A DNA stretch of 35,148 nt from CAZART01 sp964487555 (GTDB lineage: Bacteria > Bacteroidota > Rhodothermia > Rhodothermales > VXPQ01): the NCBI GenBank assembly GCA_964487555.1, contig CAZART010000052.1:1-35148 (forward strand). The letters run 5' to 3'. Numbering within the stretch: the first letter of the stretch is position 1; each line of letters begins with the position of its first letter. Shown here in pieces: positions 27,022 to 33,342 of this stretch. Position numbers and translations under genes: made by a program. A model generated the notes under the pieces. The model saw nothing but the letters and a program-made list of their open reading frames with translations, had not been told where the DNA came from and did not search any database.

Positions 27022-27621
27022 TTACCCATTGTACACGGTCCCATTACGACTCAAATACAGCTCGAGGACGGCCGCGGCTTCTTCCCGGCACACGGCGCGT
27101 GTAATTTCTATGCCTCTATCCTGCAGGTACGCGTAGGATTCCGGGAAGACGGGTCCTTCGTCGAACTGAACGGCCTCGGCATCTTCCCGCTGTGCTCCGC
27201 AGACCACGCGACGCACGCCGCTCCACAGGCTTGCGCCCAGGCACATCGCGCAGGGGTCGCACGACGTCGCAAGCGTATGCGCCGATCTACCGGCACCGCC
27301 GAGGGTGTACGATCCGAGCCGCGCCTGCGCCATCATAAACGCGACGATCTCGGCGTGCAGCACCGAATTGTTGTTCGGTACCACCATGTTGATGCCCACC
27401 GCGACGAGCCGCCCGCTCTCCTCTTCGAAGATCGCGGCACCGAACGGTCCACCCGTCTGCTCCACTACGTTGCGGCGCGCAAGCTCGATGGCCAGTTTCA
27501 TTTTTTCTTCGTCGGACGCGTAATGCCGGGCCCAATCGACTCGATGCTCGATCCACGAGGGATATTGGATCTGGATACGGGGGAGCTGCATGGAGGGAAG
27601 ATTGCCTAAACAGTCGGTCAT
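27022..27621 (-). CDS. Guanine deaminase-type nucleoside/nucleobase deaminase
   Basis: A 199-residue member of the cytidine-deaminase-like zinc family. The zinc site is HAE (89-91) with PCAMC (123-127), preceded by GGPFGAAI (57-64) and NNNSVLHAEI, and it ends in an aromatic/basic tail (LYLSRNGTVYNG). Family knowledge: guanine deaminases of this type (about 155 residues) convert guanine to xanthine. The N-terminal 35-residue extension (RIQIQYPSWIEHRVDW) is unusual for that group. The assignment to guanine rests on context, since the gene heads the xdhA-xdhB-urate pathway on the same strand; tRNA adenosine or other nucleoside deaminase activity is not excluded. A 31-nt motif shared with xdhB lies just upstream. 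Start ATG 27621. Confidence 0.8.
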   Translation of the reverse strand: MTDCLGNLPSMQLPRIQIQYPSWIEHRVDWARHYASDEEKMKLAIELARRNVVEQTGGPFGAAIFEEESGRLVAVGINMVVPNNNSVLHAEIVAFMMAQARLGSYTLGGAGRSAHTLATSCDPCAMCLGASLWSGVRRVVCGAQREDAEAVQFDEGPVFPESYAYLQDRGIEITRAVCREEAAAVLELYLSRNGTVYNG

Positions 27622-27659
27622 CAGGATATCGACGCGGGCGAGCGGAAGCTCGTTCTACC

Positions 27660-27690
27660 AACTTAAAGAAAATGACGCACTTCGACCTTG
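27660..27690 (-). promoter_or_regulatory. Shared 31-nt upstream motif, guanine deaminase copy
   Basis: Partner of 24852-24882 (4 differences in 31 nt), same orientation, 39-69 nt before the guanine deaminase start and 70 nt beyond the stop of the ACT-domain gene. This position fits a promoter/operator for the head of the purine cluster. No known regulator motif was recognised, and no regulator gene is present nearby. Confidence 0.5.
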
Positions 27691-27760
27691 TTTCGGCCGT
27701 GATCGGGGGCAGAGAATGAAGCGAATCGGCCCAGGTCGGGCGCCAGGCTGCGTAATAGCA

Positions 27761-28192
27761 TTAGACCGCAGCGGCGACCTTCTCAAGAATCGGCTGGGCG
27801 GCGCGGGCATCGGCTTCGTTGTCGAATCCGATCACGGCCAAATAGCGACCGCCGACTACCTGTGCGACGAGGAAGGCAATGTCGATCCCGATTTCCGCGA
27901 TCGCCTCGGCCATGGCGCGGCCGAGAGCCGGGCTGTTCACCCCCTCGATCAACAGCGTGGGAATGCCGGAGGGCTCGAGTCCGGCCCGGCGCGCCGCCTC
28001 CTCCTGATCGCGGCCCGATACCGGGTAGACCTCGATCGCTCCCTTCTCAATGTTTCCGGAAAATCGATAGGCCATTACAACGTCCAGGTCCGCACCGGCA
28101 TCGGCAAGCGGCGCAAGCGCCGAAGCCAGTGCGCCGGGTTCATTGTCCACCTCGGTTCGCCAGAGTTCGATCCGCTTCACGTCAATATTCAT
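27761..28192 (-). CDS. Tandem ACT-domain protein
   Basis: 143 residues forming two ACT-like beta-alpha-beta modules. The first starts at RIELWRTEVDNEPGALASALAPLADAGADL (about 7-36, with the NEPGAL turn typical of ACT effector loops). The second covers about 74-143 (IPTLLIEGVNSPALGRAMAEAIAEIGIDI ... YLAVIGFDNEADARAA). Such small stand-alone ACT proteins are presumed amino-acid- or ligand-binding regulators; none of the catalytic domains ACT usually accompanies is attached. Start ATG 28192 lies only 11 nt from a 100-N gap, and the first 14 codons plus upstream bases are repeated beyond the gap, so the gene itself is complete and the second copy is an assembly duplicate. It lies between the biosynthetic cluster and the purine cluster and could belong to either. 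Confidence 0.75.
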   Translation of the reverse strand: MNIDVKRIELWRTEVDNEPGALASALAPLADAGADLDVVMAYRFSGNIEKGAIEVYPVSGRDQEEAARRAGLEPSGIPTLLIEGVNSPALGRAMAEAIAEIGIDIAFLVAQVVGGRYLAVIGFDNEADARAAQPILEKVAAAV

Positions 28193-28358
28193 GACTCCAC
28201 CTCNNNNNNNNNNNNNNNNNNNNNNNNNNNNNNNNNNNNNNNNNNNNNNNNNNNNNNNNNNNNNNNNNNNNNNNNNNNNNNNNNNNNNNNNNNNNNNNNN
28301 NNNACCTCGGTTCGCCAGAGTTCGATCCGCTTCACGTCAATATTCATGACTCCACCTC
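28149..28358. other. Scaffold gap with duplicated contig ends
   Basis: Positions 28204-28303 are exactly 100 Ns. The 55 nt before the gap (28149-28203) are identical to the 55 nt after it (28304-28358). This is the footprint of two overlapping contigs joined with a placeholder, not of a biological repeat. The true sequence most likely runs from 28203 straight to 28359. Confidence 0.9.
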
Positions 28359-28396
28359 GTTCGGAATTGGTTGCCAGGTGCGCAGGGTAGGGCGAC

Positions 28397-28486
28397 ATAT
28401 GCTTCGCAGGCGCGCGCGGTAGGTAACCGGCGGCATCGGCCCCGACCGCGTTATCGAATATGCTCCGCAGGCGCGCGCGGTACGTA
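28397..28486. repeat. Pair of 29-nt direct repeats upstream of the ACT gene
   Basis: Bases 28397-28425 and 28458-28486 match at 27 of 29 positions (core CGCAGGCGCGCGCGGTA), spaced 61 bp start to start. They lie between the stop of the di-iron gene and the ACT-gene start. About six helical turns apart on one face, they could be operator sites for the ACT gene, or relics of duplication. Only two units exist, so this is not a CRISPR. Confidence 0.5.
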
Positions 28487-28520
28487 TCTATATGGTCGCG
28501 GCACCGTGATGGTTGCAGTC

Positions 28521-29222
28521 TCAACGTGCGGCCTTTCGGTGGGACGACTCGACAAGTCTCCGGCCTAGCAGGGTTTCGATCTTGTGGTCGAGTGCCACGA
28601 TCGCCGCGACGTTGTCGCCCTTCACGTTGGAGACGCCGGGCAGCACATACGTGCCGATATGCCGGAATGAGCGCGCGTACTGTACGACCTCGTCGGCGAG
28701 GTCCTCCCGCCCCTGAATTCGTTCACGGATGAGCGAGCCGGCGAGGTCCGCATGCAAATCCTCCTCCGGCGAAAACCGCTTCATGATCGCCTGCAGCACG
28801 GGCTCGTCGGTCTCCGCGCCGAGATCCCGAAAGAAATGCGCGGCGAAATGCTCGGTCACCATGAAGTTGACGAGTTCCCGCAGCTCGTCGTCGGCGGCCT
28901 CCGAAAGATCCCTTTCACGAAGGCGGCGGATCTCCTCGTCGCTGACCGGACGGTATCCCACCTCGTCGAGATAGCGGCGGAGCGTCGCAAAGTGGACATA
29001 GGCTTCGAAGGCCTCGATGCTCAGAATAGAGGTGGCGGTAACATCGTACCAGAGCAGGCGCATCATACGGGCCGTATAGACGGCGAAATACGATTCGATC
29101 AGGCAGGCTTCGCGGACGAGATCGAGTAAATCGGGGCGGGCCAGCGCGGCATCACGATCGAGGCGATCCCAGGGGAATAGGCGGCCGAGCCGTTCGTTTT
29201 GGAGAGAGGCGAGGTTCGTCAT
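28521..29222 (-). CDS. Ferritin-like di-iron protein (acyl-ACP-desaturase/N-oxygenase-like)
   Basis: An all-helical 233-residue protein with four helices bearing acidic/His pairs in ferritin-like order: Glu43 (ACLIESYF), Glu70/Glu73 and His77 (SIEAFEAYVH), Glu124/His125/His129 (VTEHFAAHFF) and Glu153/Glu154/His157 (SPEEDLHADL). The EEDLHADL segment resembles the EE-x-x-H helix of acyl-ACP desaturases and related di-iron oxygenases. I infer an O2-dependent oxidase acting on a carrier-protein-bound or free intermediate of the adjacent pathway. Exact family assignment is uncertain, and the second-helix spacing is not the textbook ExxH. Start ATG 29222, 39 nt after the methyltransferase stop; it is the last gene of the cluster, with an Arg/Lys-rich C-terminus (SSHRKAAR). 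Confidence 0.65.
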   Translation of the reverse strand: MTNLASLQNERLGRLFPWDRLDRDAALARPDLLDLVREACLIESYFAVYTARMMRLLWYDVTATSILSIEAFEAYVHFATLRRYLDEVGYRPVSDEEIRRLRERDLSEAADDELRELVNFMVTEHFAAHFFRDLGAETDEPVLQAIMKRFSPEEDLHADLAGSLIRERIQGREDLADEVVQYARSFRHIGTYVLPGVSNVKGDNVAAIVALDHKIETLLGRRLVESSHRKAAR

Positions 29223-29261
29223 GTGGATGCTCGTTCACGTTACGTGGAGAATGATGGTTCG

Positions 29262-30086
29262 TCACGGCCTCGTTGCGATGAGCATTGTCTGCAGTCGCGT
29301 ACGGTCCTGATACGTCGCTACATCTCGAAATCCAGCCGCCTCAGCGCACGCACGGAGCTGGGCTTCGGTGCGATAATGCGTGTGGAGCTCGGCCAAATTG
29401 CGCAGCAGAAAATCGGACAGCGTATGCCGGTCCAGGGCGCTCGTGATGAGCCGCCCGCCAGGCTTGAGGCGGCCGAGCACGACACGATAGAATCGGACCA
29501 CCTCGTCGTCGGTCAGAAATTCTGTGAGGCCGGTGGAAAGTATGACGTCAAACGTGCCGGGATAGTCCGCAGCGCGCAAAGCGTCCCCCGCGTGGAAGGA
29601 GAGCGCAGGTCCACCCTCGAGCGTCGCACGGCGGAGACGCTCGATCAGGTCTGCATCGAGATCCAGTCCGTGAAAGCGCACCGGAGAAACGCCGTCCGCC
29701 TCGAGCCCGGCCGCCAGCTCGAACAGCTCGCGCCCGAGTCCGCACGGCACGGCCAGGACGTCCATCCGACGCCCCTCCCCGTGGGCGGTGAGCACCAGCG
29801 GCCGCAGCTCCTCCATGGCATGGATATAGCGCGCCCGCAGCGCCCGCGCCGATTTCAGCCGAAGTAGCACGGCATCGAGCATCAGGCCTATCACATACCG
29901 ACCGCGCGGCGAAGCGGCATAAATATGATCCGCAAAGCGGTAGCTGCCGGAATTTTCGATGCCTTCACGAGCGAGCTCGCTCGTCCGCAGCAGGTAGTAC
30001 AATGGGATGAGATGAGGATTCCCGTCGTGGAGAAGCTTCCGCGGAATGGATCCGGTGCTTCTCGTCCGGTTGTAGAAGCGGCTCAT
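29262..30086 (-). CDS. SAM-dependent class I methyltransferase
   Basis: ATG 30086 overlaps the stop of the upstream ligase gene (ATGA overlap), which fixes the start and shows translational coupling; the open frame beyond it is antisense-like shadow. The 274-residue protein has an N-terminal helical region (about 1-90) and a Rossmann-type methyltransferase core: motif I VLAVPCGLGRELFELA (about 107-122), an acidic residue ending strand 2 (FHGLDLDADLIERL), FHAGDALR, FDVILSTGLTEFL (motif IV region, about 180-192), and LKPGGRLITSALD. The VPCGLGREL form of motif I is seen in a subgroup of bacterial class I methyltransferases. Substrate unknown; context suggests methylation of an amino-acid-derived product or a carrier-bound intermediate. 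Confidence 0.8.
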   Translation of the reverse strand: MSRFYNRTRSTGSIPRKLLHDGNPHLIPLYYLLRTSELAREGIENSGSYRFADHIYAASPRGRYVIGLMLDAVLLRLKSARALRARYIHAMEELRPLVLTAHGEGRRMDVLAVPCGLGRELFELAAGLEADGVSPVRFHGLDLDADLIERLRRATLEGGPALSFHAGDALRAADYPGTFDVILSTGLTEFLTDDEVVRFYRVVLGRLKPGGRLITSALDRHTLSDFLLRNLAELHTHYRTEAQLRACAEAAGFRDVATYQDRTRLQTMLIATRP

Positions 30087-31009
30087 GGGCGCAAACCCTC
30101 CGGCCAGTTCTCCGGGGAGGGTCCCCACATCAACAGGCCGATAGCGGTCAGTCGTTCGAGTCCGAAGGCGGCGCAGAGCGAATGAGCGTGCTCGCCGTAG
30201 GCGTCGCGAAGGCCAAATCGTCGCCCGAAGTATGCTTCGTGATGGTTGACGGAGGCCAGCGCGACGGGGCCCATGGCGAGGGGCGTCCGGAATTCCTTCT
30301 TGAGCTCCTTCATTTGCTGCAGGAGTCGCGCACCACGGTGGCTTCCCAGAAAAAATGCATCGACCGCGGTCCCGAATGAGCCGGGTAGGCCAAGGTCTGC
30401 GAATAGCTTCTCGATTCGTGCCTGCACGTCGCGCCGTCGGGCCGCTATGAAATCTTGCGAACCGACGACGACCAGTTCCGTCATGTGGAAGCAGGCAAGC
30501 CGAAAAGGCGGATCCCACACGCCATCCTCATACCGCGCGCACGCTCCAGTAACCAGCGCGCCGAATCCCTCCGCATCCACAGGGTGTCGGCCGACCAGCG
30601 GATAAACGTGAAAGCAGGTCGCCGGCGTTATGGAGAGTTCCGTCATACCCGAGCATGCGCGGCCGTGGATCAGATGCTGCGGAAAATGTTCGGCGTACGC
30701 GACCGCCTCGAGGATGTCCCGGTCGATAAAGACGGGGGTTTCGTATACGTTCGAATAGTACGGCTGAAGCATCCATTGCAGATGCGACTTCCAGGCGCGG
30801 AACAGTATTGCTGCGGAGCCGGAGAGGAGCACTTTCCCGTCGCGGCCGGGACGCATCCCCATCGACTCCCAATCGCGGCCCGGCACGTCCGACACGTGTG
30901 ATATCTCGGATGCCGTCAACTGCTCTCTGCGTATTTGTTGCGGCTCGGCCAACGGATGCTCGGACATGGGAATTCCCCGATCGGTGAGGGTGGATGGCGG
31001 TTTACGCAT
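30083..31009 (-). CDS. Amino acid:[carrier protein] ligase-like protein (class II aaRS homologue)
   Basis: 308 residues from ATG 31009, which overlaps the carrier-protein stop by 8 nt; ATG 30967 with a GGGGA box upstream is an alternative. The C-terminal two thirds match the catalytic core of atypical seryl-tRNA-synthetase homologues that load an amino acid on a stand-alone carrier protein instead of tRNA. Zinc ligands in family order are Cys132 (TCFHVYP), Glu178 (FHMTELVVVG) and Cys279 (HSLCAAFGLER). Arg170 precedes RLACF, LKKEF and SVNHHEAYFG follow, and the class II motif 3 Arg is Arg286 in GLER. No tRNA-binding coiled-coil arm is present. The expected reaction is ATP-dependent aminoacyl-adenylate formation and transfer to the phosphopantetheine arm of the protein encoded just upstream. 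The amino acid cannot be read from sequence. Confidence 0.8.
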   Translation of the reverse strand: MRKPPSTLTDRGIPMSEHPLAEPQQIRREQLTASEISHVSDVPGRDWESMGMRPGRDGKVLLSGSAAILFRAWKSHLQWMLQPYYSNVYETPVFIDRDILEAVAYAEHFPQHLIHGRACSGMTELSITPATCFHVYPLVGRHPVDAEGFGALVTGACARYEDGVWDPPFRLACFHMTELVVVGSQDFIAARRRDVQARIEKLFADLGLPGSFGTAVDAFFLGSHRGARLLQQMKELKKEFRTPLAMGPVALASVNHHEAYFGRRFGLRDAYGEHAHSLCAAFGLERLTAIGLLMWGPSPENWPEGLRP

Positions 31010-31268
31010 GGAAAAACTCGCGGACGATCGAACGCACGGATCGAAAGCCGGCCATCCGGATCTCGCCGTCTTCCAGACGGCGGCCCAGGCGATGCTCCAC
31101 GAATCCGATGAGCGTTAGTATGTTGATCGAGTTGATGAAGCCGTCCTCGAAAAGAAGCGTGTTTGCGTCAAAGACGGCGTCATTCTCATCAATGAGCTGC
31201 GACCGGATGAATTCGAGCAGATCCCGTTCTGTTTTCTCCGGCGTGTTCGTTAGCGCGTCGTCTTGCAT
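31002..31268 (-). CDS. Stand-alone acyl/aminoacyl carrier protein
   Basis: 88 residues from ATG 31268, which is preceded by a GAGGCGAAG ribosome-binding site and lies 7 nt after the reductase stop; GTG 31286 would overlap that gene. The fold is that of an acyl carrier protein: helix 1 ERDLLEFIRSQLID, loop DANTLLFEDGF, then INSINILTLIGFVEHRLG, where Ser47 is the phosphopantetheine site. The usual DSL motif is NSI here, as in some specialised carrier proteins. It ends FRSVRSIVREFFHA, the typical third/fourth helix. It is sandwiched between a thioester-reductase-like gene and the amino acid ligase and overlaps the latter, so it is very likely the substrate tether for both. No 4'-phosphopantetheinyl transferase gene is in the window. 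Confidence 0.8.
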   Translation of the reverse strand: MQDDALTNTPEKTERDLLEFIRSQLIDENDAVFDANTLLFEDGFINSINILTLIGFVEHRLGRRLEDGEIRMAGFRSVRSIVREFFHA

Positions 31269-31275
31269 CTTCGCC

Positions 31276-32391
31276 TCACGCGGCACGTTTGCCCCAGCGC
31301 GTTTGCACGCAGTAGCGCACGACTTTTCGGCAGTACTGCCGGATGTCCGGCACGTCGTCGTCGTAGGACGGCAGGAGCCGTTTTACCTGCGTCTGGTCGA
31401 AGACCTTTGGGCAGGTGAGCTGATGGGCGAAATGTTGGATCGACCGCAGTACGCCGAACAGAACGGGATCATCTGCCTGCTCCACCGACCGCATGAAGAG
31501 ACCGAACGACTTTTCGGAGGCGAATACAGGCTTGGGATACCTGCGTTTCCTCCATTCGGGATCGGCGACGGCGAATTCCTCATAGATGACATCCACGAGG
31601 TCGCTCAGTGCATACGACTTTTGCGGATTCGCCGTGATGTGATAGGTCTGCCCGTCTTCAAAACTTTCCAGAAAAAGCCGTGCAACGGTCGACGCCGCGA
31701 AATCGCCGGGTATGAGATCAACCCGGTAGTGGGGGAGTCCCGGCATCATAGCCGCCAGGCCGTGATAGATGATCTTCATGGCGAGATGCGGTGCCGTCAT
31801 GTTCCGCACCGCGCCGGTACGACTGTCTCCGAAGACCGTCGAGAGACGGTAGACGGCAATAGGGAGCGCCGCTTTGAGCGAAGCCAGGAGAACTTCGGCC
31901 TCGTACTTGGACTGTTCGTAGGTGTTGACGAATCCTTGTTCGTGCTCCAGCTCGTTTTCGCGGATCAGGCCGGTTCGTCGTCCGCTAACGTATGCGGTAC
32001 TGGCGTAGCCGAACCGCTCCAGACGCCGGCATCTGCGAGCGAGATCCACGACGTGGCGTGTACCGACGACGTTGGTGGCCCGAATGTCGTCCAGCCTGTG
32101 ATCGAACCGCGTGCAGGCCGCGGCATGGAGAATATGGGTCGCGAATCGTCCGATCACATCGCGATCCGCAGCGGTCAAGCCGAGATCCGGGCGGCGGATG
32201 TCGCCGTCCACCAGACGAATGCGGGACTTGGACGGCAGACCAAAGGCATGCCCACAAGAAGAGGTCTCCATGCCGGCTTTCTGCCGGTGGCGCAGAAGCA
32301 CCAACTCGGCATCGGTGTGAGTCAGCAGATGACGAACGAGGTCACGCCCGACCATTCCAAAGGCGCCGGTGATGAAAATCATGGGGTACAT
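31276..32391 (-). CDS. SDR-family thioester-reductase-like protein
   Basis: 371 residues, extended SDR fold. The NAD(P) site is MIFITGAFGMVGRDLVRHLL (about 4-23), followed by the male-sterility/thioester-reductase-type signatures GDIRRPDLGL, THILHAAACTRFD, NVVGTRHVVDLA, RFGYASTAYVSGRR, and the catalytic Tyr-Lys in NTYEQSKYEAE (about 155-165). RLSTVFGDSRTG and VDLIPGDFAA follow, as in reductases that release carrier-bound acyl or aminoacyl chains as aldehyde or alcohol (family knowledge). The C-terminal 100 residues are less typical. ATG 32391 is 3 nt after the ketosynthase stop; ATG 32382 is also possible. A role in reductive off-loading from the adjacent carrier protein is inferred; epimerase/dehydratase-type action is the alternative. 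Confidence 0.75.
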   Translation of the reverse strand: MYPMIFITGAFGMVGRDLVRHLLTHTDAELVLLRHRQKAGMETSSCGHAFGLPSKSRIRLVDGDIRRPDLGLTAADRDVIGRFATHILHAAACTRFDHRLDDIRATNVVGTRHVVDLARRCRRLERFGYASTAYVSGRRTGLIRENELEHEQGFVNTYEQSKYEAEVLLASLKAALPIAVYRLSTVFGDSRTGAVRNMTAPHLAMKIIYHGLAAMMPGLPHYRVDLIPGDFAASTVARLFLESFEDGQTYHITANPQKSYALSDLVDVIYEEFAVADPEWRKRRYPKPVFASEKSFGLFMRSVEQADDPVLFGVLRSIQHFAHQLTCPKVFDQTQVKRLLPSYDDDVPDIRQYCRKVVRYCVQTRWGKRAA

Positions 32392-32394
32392 GGG

Positions 32395-33342
32395 TTAGTG
32401 CTCGATGAGCAGGCAGGTCCAGGTTGCGCCAAAACCGAAGGTGAACAGCAGCAGCACGTCTCCCGAGCGAAGTACGCCCTGCTGCGCCATGTCGCAGAGA
32501 TTGATGAGGTGATCGCACGAAATCGTATGACCGACCCGCGCGATATTGTCGGTCCATATTCGGGTGGATGAGACGCCGAGGAGATCCGCGAGAATAGTCC
32601 AGCTGCGGAGACTCACGTTGTGCGGCACGATCCACGCGACGTCGTCCATCGTAAGTCCTGATTTGGCCAGCGAGCGGGAGATGACCCGCTGGGCCAGGGG
32701 AAAGTAGGAAGCCAGCATCTCCGTCGTATGCCGCGGCGTGTCCCAGTAGTAGGGCATCGTGTGCTGCTCGAAGTGCAGGATCCGGTTCTTGTCGGCGTCC
32801 TTCGTGACGAGGACCGCTCCGGCCGCGTCGCTCATCACGTTGTAGAGAATCTCTCGCTTCGCTCCTGCCGGCAGCAGATCTCCCGCGAGGCACAGCACCG
32901 CACCCGCATCATCCCCATAGAGGAGGCGTTCAGCAAGGCGGAGGCTCGAAAGCAGACCACTGCATCCCTGCTGAGAGAGTGCCATGCCGGAGGCCGCGGG
33001 CAGATCGAGACCCTCTTGCGACCTTCCGATCGGATATCGGAAGCGAGCCAGAATGGGGTCGTCCGCCCGGTCGACGGGCATTTCGTTCGTCAGCCCGGAG
33101 CAACGAAAAAGCCACCGAACGTCTTCTCGAGGAATCGCTGACCGGGTAAGCAGCTCCTGCCCGCATTCTACGACCATGTCTTCCAGTCCAAGATGATTCT
33201 GTTCGACGAAGCAGTGTCCGAATCCTATATCGCGCAGAAACGATACCTCCGAGGTGAGGAGGCCTCCTCCGGCCGCTTCATCGAGGCCCAGGCGCGTGGT
33301 GGGAAGCCGGTACGCCATATGGGTCAGGCCGACGTGGCTCAT
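32395..33342 (-). CDS. 3-oxoacyl-ACP synthase III-like (KASIII) thiolase-fold enzyme
   Basis: 315 residues; ATG 33342 overlaps the DUF2339 stop by 4 nt (ATGA). The thiolase fold is recognisable, with the nucleophile Cys127 in LSQQGCSGLLSSL, an SDAAGAVLV strand (171-179), and the active-site His241 in WIVPHNVSLRSW (equivalent of PHQAN). The third KASIII residue, Asn of the GNTS motif, is replaced by His272 in VGHTISCDHLINL. Changes at this position occur in KASIII-like enzymes that catalyse acyl transfer or ester/amide formation instead of decarboxylative condensation (family knowledge, general). So it may join an acyl group to the amino acid on the carrier protein and not extend a chain. The C-terminus FTFGFGATWTCLLIEH is normal. 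Tight coupling to the next genes supports one pathway. Confidence 0.8.
   Translation of the reverse strand: MSHVGLTHMAYRLPTTRLGLDEAAGGGLLTSEVSFLRDIGFGHCFVEQNHLGLEDMVVECGQELLTRSAIPREDVRWLFRCSGLTNEMPVDRADDPILARFRYPIGRSQEGLDLPAASGMALSQQGCSGLLSSLRLAERLLYGDDAGAVLCLAGDLLPAGAKREILYNVMSDAAGAVLVTKDADKNRILHFEQHTMPYYWDTPRHTTEMLASYFPLAQRVISRSLAKSGLTMDDVAWIVPHNVSLRSWTILADLLGVSSTRIWTDNIARVGHTISCDHLINLCDMAQQGVLRSGDVLLLFTFGFGATWTCLLIEH

Noticed and set aside
28304..28358. Second ACT-gene start as a real tandem duplication
   Set aside because: The copy is identical, ends exactly at a 100-N gap and is mirrored by the other contig end, which is what an unmerged overlap produces.
28397..28486. CRISPR-like repeat-spacer unit
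   Set aside because: Only two repeats with mismatches, a single 32-nt interval, and no cas genes.
30994..32571. 525-codon + strand open frame across the carrier-protein and reductase genes
   Set aside because: It is antisense to two recognisable genes and has no family signature.
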